Shown in pieces: positions 18,646-26,712 of a stretch of 64,000 nt of DNA; the first letter of the stretch is position 1, and every line of letters starts with the position of its first letter. Made by a program: the position numbers and the translations under genes. Below the pieces are notes generated by a model that saw nothing but the letters and a program-made list of their open reading frames with translations, did no database searches and was not told where the DNA came from. Origin of the DNA: Sphingobacterium detergens (GTDB lineage Bacteria; Bacteroidota; Bacteroidia; Sphingobacteriales; Sphingobacteriaceae); assembly GCF_003610355.1 (NCBI RefSeq), contig NZ_RAPY01000007.1, forward strand, positions 124,001 through 188,000. Reading direction: 5' to 3'.

Positions 18646-19227
18646 ATGGAAAGTCAAACAGTAAATCAACTCATCAAACAATCTAGAAAGCTCAGAGGAC
18701 TGACACAACAGGATCTCGCCAATCAAGCCGGCCTATCTCTAAGAACAGTACAACGAATCGAAAAGGGGACAGAGGAGATCAGTGGTTTCAGTTTAAGACA
18801 AATCAGTCAGATTTTAGAAATTCCTTTAGAACAATTAATTATGCCAAATGTAAATCAAATCAGTATCGACAAAAATCAAAGCGGAAGTATAAAGGCACTT
18901 TATCTAGCTTCCTTAACTTTTCTAGTCAACCCGCTATTAGGCCTGTTGGTCCCAGCGATCATGGGCTACACCAAGCAAAATAAAGATGCCCAATACAGCA
19001 AGCATCTAAAAAAGATAATCATCATACATGCCACCGGTCTTTTATTTCTCGGCGCCTTTATAGGTTATATTTTTGCGGCAGATTTTTTAAAAATTGGATT
19101 GCCTTCATCGTTAAATTACATCTTTACAGGCTGGCTTTTTCTGCTAATCCCTCTATGCTATTACTTCGTGATTATCATCTTCTCAGCAGTAAACTATTTT
19201 AGAATTAGAGGAGCCGATGTAAGTTAG
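18646..19227 (+). CDS. XRE-family helix-turn-helix protein with membrane domain
   Basis: A 193-residue fusion. Residues 6-62 are a lambda-repressor-type HTH (LTQQDLANQAGLSLRTVQRIEKG), joined by a short linker to a membrane part with helices at about 82-107, 122-146 and 152-186. Such membrane-anchored XRE proteins with a DUF4870-like tail occur in Bacteroidota; they may tie DNA binding to membrane state. It is transcribed alone and has no close neighbour that indicates a target. Confidence 0.8.
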   Translation: MESQTVNQLIKQSRKLRGLTQQDLANQAGLSLRTVQRIEKGTEEISGFSLRQISQILEIPLEQLIMPNVNQISIDKNQSGSIKALYLASLTFLVNPLLGLLVPAIMGYTKQNKDAQYSKHLKKIIIIHATGLLFLGAFIGYIFAADFLKIGLPSSLNYIFTGWLFLLIPLCYYFVIIIFSAVNYFRIRGADVS

Positions 19228-19371
19228 GATTAATTGGTATTCAGCTTGCGCGAATCGAAATTCATGATTCATGTAAGCTGAAATACAGCTGTATGAATAG
19301 ATTTTATAAAATCAGAAGAACTCTTCTCCCAAAAGAAATAATAGGAAAAAGAAATCGTAAATAGCGTATTA

Positions 19372-19731
19372 TCATGGCTTCTTTTGGACAATCAATACCC
19401 AGTCATTTTCTAGCATGAGGTAGCCCATCTCATAGATAAATTTATAGGTTTGCCCTTTATTATTAGCAAATGTATGTGTGTGGAATTTGAAATCAAAACC
19501 CAGTCTCTTTAATTTTTCACCTTGCACCTTTATCATCCCTTTCCCCTCTCCGTTTAGTACATCCATTAGAATACGGCGGTTCTTGCGCAAGATATTATTC
19601 AGATTGCGTACTAGATTAGTTTGATCGCTATTCAGTTTATTGTTATATGCATTTCGGCAAGAGTCATCACAAAAGCGCTTATCCGATCTTCCTTTTATAT
19701 TTTGCCCACATTCCAAACAGATTTTTTCCAT
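19372..19731 (-). CDS. Small zinc-ribbon protein
   Basis: A 119-residue protein starting with a CxxC...CxxxC zinc site (CLECGQNIKG then RFCDDSCRNAYNNK) as in the DUF2116/DUF4019-type treble-clef group, followed by an alpha/beta domain with the GxxY/MGY..ENDW C-terminus. No catalytic residues are recognisable. Divergent from ssb with a 186-bp intergenic region. Probably a nucleic-acid-binding protein, on the basis of the zinc ribbon only. Confidence 0.65.
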   Translation of the reverse strand: MEKICLECGQNIKGRSDKRFCDDSCRNAYNNKLNSDQTNLVRNLNNILRKNRRILMDVLNGEGKGMIKVQGEKLKRLGFDFKFHTHTFANNKGQTYKFIYEMGYLMLENDWVLIVQKKP

Positions 19732-19763
19732 AGTGTTTAATATGAAATTTAAACGACAACAAA

Positions 19764-19785
19764 CGGTTACAACCGACTATAGTCG
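19764..19785. promoter_or_regulatory. Palindromes upstream of ssb
   Basis: Two adjacent inverted repeats, CGGTT-ACA-AACCG and the 12-bp perfect palindrome CGACTATAGTCG (19774-19785), lie between the divergent zinc-ribbon gene and ssb. They could be a protein-binding site. No cognate regulator is known from the sequence. Confidence 0.25.
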
Positions 19786-19917
19786 AATACAAATGGTAAA
19801 CAGACGATTATTATTTCCTCTCCTTTTCATCTTTGCTCAAGGTCATTCCACATCCATTAAAGGTTATGGCCTATAACTAAAATAAGAATTATTAGAAACA
19901 TTTAAAAATCAGACAAA

Positions 19918-20313
19918 ATGAGCACATTACGTAACAAAGTACAATTAATCGGTCATTTAGGAAATGATCCTATCATCAAAACCACTTCAACAGGGACAAA
20001 TTACTCAGTTTTACGACTTGCCACAAATGATCTTTTCAAAAACAAAGCGGGTGAATGGGTTGAAGAAGTACAATGGCATACCCTTGTCATTTGGGGTAAG
20101 CAGAATAATACCATTGAAAAGAAATGTCGTCGCGGGACCAAACTAATGGTTGAAGGGAAACTTACCTATCGTAACTATGAAAATGCTGAAGGAATAAAAA
20201 CGTATATTACCGAAATCAAAGTTGACAGCTTTTTGATTCTATCAGATCAAACTTCCTCAAACGAGGATATTCCAGTACTACAAGAGGAGGATGAGGATGA
20301 GCTCCCATTTTAA
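19918..20313 (+). CDS. ssb: Single-stranded DNA-binding protein
   Basis: A 131-residue OB-fold protein: RNKVQLIGHLGNDPIIK at the start, WVEEVQWHTLVIWGK and GTKLMVEGKLTYRNY in the core, then an acidic tail ending DEDELPF, the C-terminal docking peptide for DNA repair and replication partners. It is shorter than E. coli Ssb because the linker is short. A second, essential ssb may exist elsewhere; many Bacteroidota have two. Confidence 0.93.
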   Translation: MSTLRNKVQLIGHLGNDPIIKTTSTGTNYSVLRLATNDLFKNKAGEWVEEVQWHTLVIWGKQNNTIEKKCRRGTKLMVEGKLTYRNYENAEGIKTYITEIKVDSFLILSDQTSSNEDIPVLQEEDEDELPF

Positions 20314-20327
20314 TTTAGGGATAAAAA

Positions 20328-20359
20328 GAAAGTAGGACATCTAACGTTGTCCTACTTTC
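20328..20359. terminator. Terminator between ssb and the convergent lipoprotein gene
   Basis: 11-bp perfect stem GAAAGTAGGAC / GTCCTACTTTC with a 10-nt loop. On the minus strand it is followed by TTTTTATC, a good fit for the 20378-20785 gene; on the plus strand the tail is only weakly U-rich. Confidence 0.8.
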
Positions 20360-20377
20360 CGCTTTATATCAAAAAAA

Positions 20378-20785
20378 CTATTTTGTTGCACTCGCAGTTA
20401 ACTCTGCTGCTAGCTTTTGAGCATACTCTGTCCATAGCTTTGCATCTTCCGGAGTTAATTTAGTAAGAGCAGTAGCTGTTTTTGTAGCCCACTCCTGTTG
20501 CTTTCCAGCTAACTCTTGGATTTTAGTCGCATCTCCACTTTTAGCAGCAGCAACATATTCATTCACATATTTTGTGTAATCGTCCGCCAACTGTTGTGCT
20601 TCTGGAGAACTAAACTTAGGCACTGCAGTAGTCGTAGTTGTTTCTGTTGTTGTTGTCTGCGCAACACCACCTTCAGTATCAGTTGTAGTGACTGTATCCT
20701 TTGTTTCTACTTTTTTGCTATCTGCATTATTACAAGAAGCAAAGAAAATTGCAGCAATTGCTGCAGATAATATCATTTTTTTCAT
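20378..20785 (-). CDS. Hypothetical lipoprotein, threonine-rich linker
   Basis: A 135-residue protein with lipoprotein signal MKKMILSAAIAAIFFASC (lipid Cys18), a Thr/Glu-rich low-complexity linker (about 35-55) and an amphipathic helical C-terminal domain rich in Ala, Lys and Glu. I recognise no family. It likely sits in the periplasm or on the outer-membrane inner leaflet. The next lipoprotein gene on the same strand is 190 bp upstream, not tightly linked. Confidence 0.7.
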   Translation of the reverse strand: MKKMILSAAIAAIFFASCNNADSKKVETKDTVTTTDTEGGVAQTTTTETTTTTAVPKFSSPEAQQLADDYTKYVNEYVAAAKSGDATKIQELAGKQQEWATKTATALTKLTPEDAKLWTEYAQKLAAELTASATK

Positions 20786-20976
20786 GAAACGAATAAGTTT
20801 ATAATAAATTAAAATTATTTACCAACTTAAATTTGGATTATTTTATTTTATAATCCAAATATATTTTTTCACAAAACAAATAAATATTAAAAAACCTCAG
20901 TTTTTCTCTTCCCCATGCGTTTAAGTTTAAATCTCCGATGATTGAAATAGCACCTGATTGTAACAAAACCATGGCT

Positions 20977-21429
20977 TTAATTACGATTCTGCTTCCTCCA
21001 GGCCTCCAAAGGAAGATACTCTCCAGAAACGATGTCCAGAATCTGGATATTCTTACAATCACTCTTATTCAAATAGAAATGATAGTAAGGTTCAAATCTT
21101 TCTTCACTATTATATCCAGCGGTAAGAGAATACAGCTCTCTTCCATCCTGTTTCAAACTATCGATCATGAACGAAATATTGGCTTTGTGATCAGTCAAGC
21201 TATCCAAGTTTCTTTTACTTTCCTCAACCTCTTTCAGCGCCAGGATTAATTTCATCGCCTCTTCTGTTGAACAACCTGCCATCTCGCCTATTTTGGCTGA
21301 GGTTTCAATTTGCTCTACAGCTGGTTTTTCAGGGATTTGGTCACTTTTTGCTTTAGTGGATGTATTGCTTTGACAACTGATAAAAGCAAGGAATGATATC
21401 AAAAGGACAAATAAGATCTGTTTTTTCAT
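20977..21429 (-). CDS. Hypothetical lipoprotein
   Basis: A 150-residue protein with lipoprotein signal MKKQILFVLLISFLAFISC (Cys19) and a Ser/Thr/Lys-rich linker. The mature part holds an alpha-helical stretch (EEAMKLILALKEVEESKRNLDS) and ends in a beta-rich C-terminus. No recognised domain. It is one of two unrelated lipoproteins in a row. Confidence 0.65.
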   Translation of the reverse strand: MKKQILFVLLISFLAFISCQSNTSTKAKSDQIPEKPAVEQIETSAKIGEMAGCSTEEAMKLILALKEVEESKRNLDSLTDHKANISFMIDSLKQDGRELYSLTAGYNSEERFEPYYHFYLNKSDCKNIQILDIVSGEYLPLEAWRKQNRN

Positions 21430-21661
21430 CTGTATAAATTATTTGTTCATCAATTATTTTTAGATTAACGTGTTATTCGTAAGTATTTATTTCCAATGGC
21501 ATTCATGAGCTCGTTTACCCATTAAATTGGTATTTTAAGGTATTCGTGAGCTCAATCATTCGGTTCTTCGGTTCGCTCGATTCACGCTGCTTTTGGCGCT
21601 ATAAGTGTTGATCTCATCAGTACAAATGAGCTGGTGTTTGGTCCCGATCACCAATGTTAAT

Positions 21662-22321
21662 CTATATTCTTTCAAATTTACCATACAATTTCCAAAAGTT
21701 TCCCTTCTCGGCCAACACAAAGTCGACTTTTTTCCAAGCGTTTAACACCAAACTTATTTCTCTTTCTACCATGGTATATTTCCCAATAAAGAATTCCTCT
21801 GCCGAAAAACACAGTCCAAAGGCATTATTTAGTGTATGCAGGCTTTCAATATCAATTTCTTCAAAAAATAGAATCGATTGTGCTGTTATGACAAAATCAC
21901 CTGGTACCGGTATAGCATCCATATACTCCATTGCTATAAAACGATTACGGCTTTGCAGCGGGAACTCAATGACCGGAAGTTCATTTAGTTTTGATACATA
22001 AGTACAAGCATCTAACAACACTTCTCGCTCCAACAACGGAACCTGCGACAGTCGCTTACCACCTAATGTAGGAATATCGGGCTGAAAATAGTCGTTAAAA
22101 TTGAGGATCTCATTAACGGATAGATTTTTTTCAATCAGATGCTGCACAGGAATGCCAAAATAATTTGCAATTTTCAAGACAATCTCGATTTTTGGTTCAG
22201 CACGCATCTCTTCGTAAGATGAAATATTACCTCTAGTAAGATTAAAAACATCTCCAAAAGCCTGTTGACTCAATCCTTTCACCTTTCTCAGCTTCTTAAT
22301 ATTATTCCCGACGTTACTCAT
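21662..22321 (-). CDS. XRE-family transcriptional regulator, probable local regulator of the PspA-flotillin cassette
   Basis: A 219-residue protein with an N-terminal HTH (residues 6-62; LSQQAFGDVFNLTRGNISSYEE) and a C-terminal domain with the strand pattern of the S24/LexA-like fold (AIPVPGDFVITAQS). No Ser-Lys peptidase pair is evident, so the C-terminal domain probably senses or dimerises rather than self-cleaves. It is divergent from the cassette at 22413; the shared 91-bp gap holds a perfect inverted repeat (22345-22363), a likely operator. Confidence 0.85.
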   Translation of the reverse strand: MSNVGNNIKKLRKVKGLSQQAFGDVFNLTRGNISSYEEMRAEPKIEIVLKIANYFGIPVQHLIEKNLSVNEILNFNDYFQPDIPTLGGKRLSQVPLLEREVLLDACTYVSKLNELPVIEFPLQSRNRFIAMEYMDAIPVPGDFVITAQSILFFEEIDIESLHTLNNAFGLCFSAEEFFIGKYTMVEREISLVLNAWKKVDFVLAEKGNFWKLYGKFERI

Positions 22322-22344
22322 TTTAAAAAAAAATTAATTTTTTC

Positions 22345-22363
22345 TTGCAAAATATTTTTGCAA
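22345..22363. promoter_or_regulatory. Inverted repeat, putative XRE operator
   Basis: TTGCAAAA-TAT-TTTTGCAA, an 8-bp perfect inverted repeat with a 3-bp centre. It overlaps the start of a possible plus-strand promoter (TTG at 22345 and TATCTTTA at 22369-22376, 21 bp apart), so a bound dimer would block the cassette promoter. It begins 24 bp upstream of the regulator's own ATG, so autoregulation is also possible. Confidence 0.6.
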
Positions 22364-22412
22364 TTCACTATCTTTATGCAAAGAATATGTGCAATATATA
22401 AAAAACTTGATT

Positions 22413-22802
22413 ATGTACTTCTCAAAAATTGAAAATTATATCGCCAATATCGGTTATAACATCACTCATAAAGATGAAAAAGAGGGTGTTTTTGTTATCG
22501 AAAACGAAGATGATGGTATTCGCAATCTCATTGTAGGTATTGCGCAGCCTATCATAATTTTCGAGCAGTACCTATTTACCATAAACAACGAAAACATGGA
22601 CATGTTCAAATCGTTGCTCATCAAAAATAGAGATATCATCCATGGCGGGTTTGCCTTGACAGAGGATGGCAAAAAGGTCATATTCCGATATACCATGCAA
22701 ATACATAATCTCGATCAAAATGAATTTGATGCGGCTATTAATTCGCTCAGTCTTTTGATCAGTGAATATTATAATCAGTTAATAAGTTTTTCAAAATTAT
22801 AG
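22413..22802 (+). CDS. YjfI / Tir-chaperone-like small protein, first gene of the PspA-flotillin cassette
   Basis: A 129-residue protein, MYFSKIENYIANIGY..., with a strand-helix pattern of the YbjN/CesT-like chaperone fold and a typical FALTEDGKKVIFRYTMQ segment. In enterobacteria the PspA paralogue YjfJ is preceded by YjfI (DUF2170), and this gene holds the same position; Bacteroidota homologues are often labelled 'molecular chaperone Tir'. The frame starts with GTG at 22389, but the ATG at 22413 is preferred. It is 4 bp from the PspA gene and likely binds or chaperones a cassette partner. Family assignment is by pattern, not by search. Confidence 0.6.
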   Translation: MYFSKIENYIANIGYNITHKDEKEGVFVIENEDDGIRNLIVGIAQPIIIFEQYLFTINNENMDMFKSLLIKNRDIIHGGFALTEDGKKVIFRYTMQIHNLDQNEFDAAINSLSLLISEYYNQLISFSKL

Positions 22803-22806
22803 AATA

Positions 22807-23514
22807 ATGAATATTTTTAAGAGAATTTTCAGAATCGGTCAAGCAGAAATCCACGCTGTAGTGGACAAAATGGAGGACCCCATCAAAATGACGGAACAAG
22901 GTATCCGTGAGATGAAAGAAGACCTAGAGCAATCGTTGGAAGCTTACGCAAAAGTAAAAGCGCTAGCCATACGTACGCAAAATAATTGTGAGAAGAAAAA
23001 AGAAGAGGCCAATGAATTTGAAAACAAAGCCATTTTATTATTGCAAAAGGCTCAAAAAGGCGACCTTTCTACAGAAAAGGCAGAGAGCTTAGCCAAAGAA
23101 GCCTTATTACTAAAAAAACAGTTATTGATCGAAGCCACCGAATTGGAAAAACAGGCGACGATCCATCAGAGTTCCGCAGAGGAGTTGCATAAAAATGTAG
23201 ATATACTTAAATTCAATATATCTAAATGGGAAAGTGAGCTATCAACCTTAAAAGCACGGGTTAAAGTATCCAATGCGGCTAAAATGGTCAACCGACAACT
23301 AGCCAACATTGATTCCAACAGCACCATTTCCATGCTGGAACGCATGAAGGAAAAGGTCGAAGAGGATGAGGCTTTGGCCAAAGCCTATGGCGAAATCGCA
23401 ACGGGCAACAAAAGTAGGATAGATGAGATCAATGAGAACATCGGTGGTTCGGACTCCGTCAACAATGAATTGGAAGAGTTAAAACGAAAATTAAATGGCG
23501 ATGCGGAGATTTGA
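22807..23514 (+). CDS. PspA/IM30 family protein
   Basis: A 235-residue almost entirely helical coiled-coil protein. N-terminal MNIFKRIFRIGQAEIHAVVDKMEDP carries the amphipathic membrane-binding helix and the conserved 'DPxKM' turn of PspA, Vipp1 and YjfJ, followed by long heptad-bearing helices. These proteins form ESCRT-III-like rods on damaged membranes. It overlaps the DUF4177 gene by 14 bp, showing tight translational coupling. The acidic tail and linkage to a flotillin place it in the YjfJ-type rather than the classic pspABC branch. Confidence 0.9.
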   Translation: MNIFKRIFRIGQAEIHAVVDKMEDPIKMTEQGIREMKEDLEQSLEAYAKVKALAIRTQNNCEKKKEEANEFENKAILLLQKAQKGDLSTEKAESLAKEALLLKKQLLIEATELEKQATIHQSSAEELHKNVDILKFNISKWESELSTLKARVKVSNAAKMVNRQLANIDSNSTISMLERMKEKVEEDEALAKAYGEIATGNKSRIDEINENIGGSDSVNNELEELKRKLNGDAEI

Positions 23515-23695
23515 GTATAAAACAGTCAAAATCGAGCCCAAAGGTTTCTGGGGGACCAAATTAGATCCGGACAAAATCGACGAGATCCTGAATGATCTAG
23601 GTAATCAGGGCTGGGAATTGGTTGCGATGCAAGACTTGGAGGTCAATGGTCACTCTTGGTCGTTTCATTACACGTTCAAACGAGAAAAAATTTAA
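23501..23695 (+). CDS. DUF4177-like small protein
   Basis: A 64-residue protein beginning MRRFEYKTVKIEPKGFWG, with the core NDLGNQGWELVAMQDL that defines DUF4177 domains. It overlaps the end of the PspA gene; the ATG six bases upstream (23495) is also possible. Small DUF4177 proteins recur next to envelope genes, but their role is unknown. Here the coupling suggests it is made in proportion to PspA. Confidence 0.75.
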   Translation: MRRFEYKTVKIEPKGFWGTKLDPDKIDEILNDLGNQGWELVAMQDLEVNGHSWSFHYTFKREKI

Positions 23696-23706
23696 AAGAA
23701 AATACG

Positions 23707-24429
23707 ATGACAGAATTAATCAATATCTTATTCAACCCATTATCAAATGGCATCATGACTGTCCTGACAGGACTTTCTGTAGTGTATTGGTTTTTTATGT
23801 TTCTTATGGGCGATGGTGTACATCTATTTGATGCGGATGCCGATATAGATCTACACCCTACTCCCGATGTCAGCGACGTAGATGGCTCGCATGATATGAA
23901 CGCTGATGGATCAGATCACCCACACCATCATACGGATTCCGATACGCATACCGAACCGGGCTTCTTTGCCAAGGCAATGGATTATATCAATGTCGGAAAA
24001 GTACCGATTATGCTTATTGTGACCATGTTTAAATTCATTGGCTGGGTGATCACCATTGTATCTTCATTGTATATTGACGTCGCATCCTGGGGAATAAAAT
24101 CGGTGTTGATCTTAATTCCTGTTTTTATCGTTACGTTTTTCTTAATGCATTTTCTGACCAAACCGCTCGCAAGAATGTTTAAAAATATTGGCTATAATGG
24201 CGAAGCAAGCCATGACTTCCTGGGTCGCATGGGAAAAATGCGCGCAAGTATTGAAGGCAAAAAAGTAGGTTCCGCTGAATTTATCATCCAACAAGACCCT
24301 ATCCGTCTCAATGTCGTGAGTCATAATGGTGAAAAGATCGGCTATGGGGATGATGTCATTATCGTGGACGAATCCAAGGACAAAAAATATTATTATGTTA
24401 CGAAGGAAATCACCATAGACAATATTTAA
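23707..24429 (+). CDS. YqiJ/NfeD-like OB-fold membrane protein
   Basis: A 240-residue membrane protein. TM1 (about 13-34) is followed by a 60-residue acidic and histidine-rich loop (repeated DAD, DVSD and HPHHHTDSDTH), two further TM segments (about 97-118 and 125-150), and a C-terminal OB-like domain (FLGRMGKMRASIEGKKVGSAEF...). This is the architecture of YqiJ, the NfeD-type partner encoded beside flotillin YqiK in E. coli. The HD-rich loop could bind divalent metal. The frame runs 17 codons further upstream, but ATG 23707 begins the TM1 unit. Confidence 0.82.
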   Translation: MTELINILFNPLSNGIMTVLTGLSVVYWFFMFLMGDGVHLFDADADIDLHPTPDVSDVDGSHDMNADGSDHPHHHTDSDTHTEPGFFAKAMDYINVGKVPIMLIVTMFKFIGWVITIVSSLYIDVASWGIKSVLILIPVFIVTFFLMHFLTKPLARMFKNIGYNGEASHDFLGRMGKMRASIEGKKVGSAEFIIQQDPIRLNVVSHNGEKIGYGDDVIIVDESKDKKYYYVTKEITIDNI

Positions 24430-24517
24430 AATTGAAGCGCAAAACAGAACCGCCTTGTCAGCCATAAGTTTGCACAAGAAAAATCTAAATACTAAAATCT
24501 AAATAAATACTAATCAT

Positions 24518-26632
24518 ATGCTATATCAACCTCTTTTATTTTTAAGTGGCTTAAACGGAATTATATTGCTAATTGTCGGTTTAGCTGTCTTTCTAATCTT
24601 TGCATTCTTCGTTGTACTGAGTGCATTCTATAAAAAAATCCCACAAGGAAAAGCGATTGTCCGGACGGGGGTCGGCGGGACAAAAGTTGCCTTCAATAAG
24701 GGGATGTATGTCGTCCCTGTTTTCCACAAGATGGAGATCATGGATATCTCCATCAAAAAAATTGAGATTGCCCGTATGCAGAGCGAGGGATTGATCTGTA
24801 AAGATAATATCCGTGCAGATATTAAGGTGGCATTCTTTGTTCGTGTCAACAAAAATGTAGATGATGTGATCAACGTTGCCCAGAATTTGGGCTGTGACCG
24901 TGCAAGTGAGCCTGAGACTTTAAAAAGCATCTTTGAATCTAAATTTTCTGAAGCGCTAAAGACCGTAGGTAAGAAATTCGATTTTATCGAATTGTATGAA
25001 GCCCGTCGTGAGTTTCGTGATGAAATCCTCAATATCATTGGTACCGACCTGAACGGTTATATCCTTGATGACTGTGCGATCGACTACCTGGAACAAACAG
25101 ATATCGAACACTTAAATCCCAGTAACATCCTGGATAGTGAAGGTATCAAGAAAATCACCGAGCTGACAGCAAAACAAAATATCAATGCCAACTTCATCCG
25201 TCGTGACGAAGAGAAATTGATCAAAAAGCAAAACGTCGAAGCACGTGAGGCGATTTTAGAACTTGATCGTCAACTTGCCGAAAAAGAAGAAAAACAAAAA
25301 CGTGAAATTGATAATATCAAGGCACGTGAAGAAGCTGAAATAGCAAAGGTACGTGAAGAAGAACGCTTGAAATATGAAAGCGTCCGCATTTCGACCGAAG
25401 AGCAACTGGCCGTACAGGAAGAAAATAAGCTGCGTCAGATAATCATCGCCGAGAAGAACAAGCAACGTACAGATGCTGTCGAAGCAGAACGTGTTGAAAA
25501 AGACCGTGCACTGGAACAAACCGAACGTGAGCGTATTGTTACCTTGGCTCAGATTGACAAAGAACGTTCTATTGAGACTGAGAAGAAAAGTATCCAGGGT
25601 GTGATCAAAGAGCGTGTCCAATTGGAAAAAGGTGTTATCGAAGAGCAACAAGGAGTCAAAGATATTGAAGTATTCCGCGAAGTAGAACGGAAGAAACAAG
25701 CAGGCGTTATTGCAGCATCACAAGAAGCCGAAGAGAAATTAATTTCTACAGTAAAAGCTGCTGAAGCAGCGAAAATTGCTGCAGAACAAGAAGCGGAGAA
25801 AAAAGTAATTGACGCTGAAGCAGCACGTAAGATCGCTGAAAAACGTGCACAGGAATTATTAATAGATGCCGAAGCGAAAAAAGAAGCGTCCCTCAAAGAG
25901 GCCGAAAGCCGTAAGATCATAGCGGAAGCACAAGCGAAAGAAGAAGCCGCAATAGGTTTGTCTGAAGCCGAAGTAATGGTTGCAAAAGCCGAAGCCGAAG
26001 AGAAGCAAGGCACTGTACAGGCAACTGTGATCGAGAAAAAAGCCGAAGCCATGCGCAAAGAAGGTTTAGCACAGGCGGAAGTTGTTCGTGAAAAAGCTCT
26101 TGCCGAAGCGAAAGGTATTGAAGAGAAAGCCGAGGCCATGAAAAAACTGGATGGTGTGGGTAAAGACCACGAAGAGTTCAAATTACAATTACAGAAAGAA
26201 CGAGACATTGAACTTGCACAGATCAATATCCAAAAAGATATTGCACAAGCACAGGCTGGTGTATTGTCCGAAGCGCTTAAAACAGCGAAGATTGACATCG
26301 TTGGTGGTGAAACCATGTTCTTCGAAAACATTGTGCGTCAGGTATCCAATGCCAAAGGTTTTGACCATTTGATCGACACTTCGAAACATGCAACTGATAT
26401 CAAAAATTCGCTATTGGGCCCAGACGGGAAAGGTGATCTTGCTGAAAAAGTACGTGGATTAGCAGATAAATATGGTATCTCATCGAATGATATCAAGAAC
26501 TTAACAGTTTCTGCAGCTTTGATCAAATTACAGCAAGCGGCCACAGATGCCGAGAACGGTGAAGATGCAGGTTTTATCAATTCCCTATTTGGATTGGCAA
26601 AAAACTTAGGCATTTCCAATAAAAAGCTGTAA
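24518..26632 (+). CDS. Flotillin family protein (YqiK-like)
   Basis: A 704-residue flotillin. Residues about 8-33 form a hydrophobic membrane anchor, then the SPFH/band-7 domain (KIPQGKAIVRTGVGGTKVAFNKGM...), then about 330 residues of Ala/Glu/Lys-rich coiled coil (about 230-560; repeated EAEAK/AEAxKxA), and a globular C-terminal part. Flotillins scaffold membrane microdomains. It follows the YqiJ-like gene by 88 bp, the same pairing as yqiJ-yqiK. The long antisense ORF seen opposite the coiled coil is a codon-bias shadow. Confidence 0.93.
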   Translation: MLYQPLLFLSGLNGIILLIVGLAVFLIFAFFVVLSAFYKKIPQGKAIVRTGVGGTKVAFNKGMYVVPVFHKMEIMDISIKKIEIARMQSEGLICKDNIRADIKVAFFVRVNKNVDDVINVAQNLGCDRASEPETLKSIFESKFSEALKTVGKKFDFIELYEARREFRDEILNIIGTDLNGYILDDCAIDYLEQTDIEHLNPSNILDSEGIKKITELTAKQNINANFIRRDEEKLIKKQNVEAREAILELDRQLAEKEEKQKREIDNIKAREEAEIAKVREEERLKYESVRISTEEQLAVQEENKLRQIIIAEKNKQRTDAVEAERVEKDRALEQTERERIVTLAQIDKERSIETEKKSIQGVIKERVQLEKGVIEEQQGVKDIEVFREVERKKQAGVIAASQEAEEKLISTVKAAEAAKIAAEQEAEKKVIDAEAARKIAEKRAQELLIDAEAKKEASLKEAESRKIIAEAQAKEEAAIGLSEAEVMVAKAEAEEKQGTVQATVIEKKAEAMRKEGLAQAEVVREKALAEAKGIEEKAEAMKKLDGVGKDHEEFKLQLQKERDIELAQINIQKDIAQAQAGVLSEALKTAKIDIVGGETMFFENIVRQVSNAKGFDHLIDTSKHATDIKNSLLGPDGKGDLAEKVRGLADKYGISSNDIKNLTVSAALIKLQQAATDAENGEDAGFINSLFGLAKNLGISNKKL

Positions 26633-26640
26633 CCATATTC

Positions 26641-26689
26641 ATCATCTTGAGCCTTTTAAAGAATCAAATCTTAACAGGCTCAAGATGAT
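26641..26689 (+). other. Long hairpin between flotillin and hydrolase genes
   Basis: A perfect 13-bp stem ATCATCTTGAGCC / GGCTCAAGATGAT with a 23-nt loop starts 8 bp past the flotillin stop and is followed by ACCC rather than a U-run. It is more like an mRNA-stabilising or processing element that sets the ratio of flotillin to the distal genes than a terminator. Confidence 0.5.
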
Positions 26690-26712
26690 ACCCTAAAAAC
26701 CAAAGTAATCAT

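Noticed and set aside
20820-20976. Hairpin TTGGATTA/TAATCCAA at 20832 as a terminator
   Set aside because: The stem is AT-rich and no U-run follows it on the minus strand in the right position; not strong enough to call.
21480-21660. Direct repeats ATTCATGAGCTC / ATTCGTGAGCTC in the spacer before the XRE gene
   Set aside because: Only two imperfect copies without unique spacers or flanking cas or transposase genes; not a CRISPR array or IS end.
25549-26331. 260-codon antisense ORF opposite the flotillin coiled coil
   Set aside because: The translation is a low-complexity Ser/Ala/Phe string produced by the Ala/Glu/Lys codons of the real gene on the other strand.
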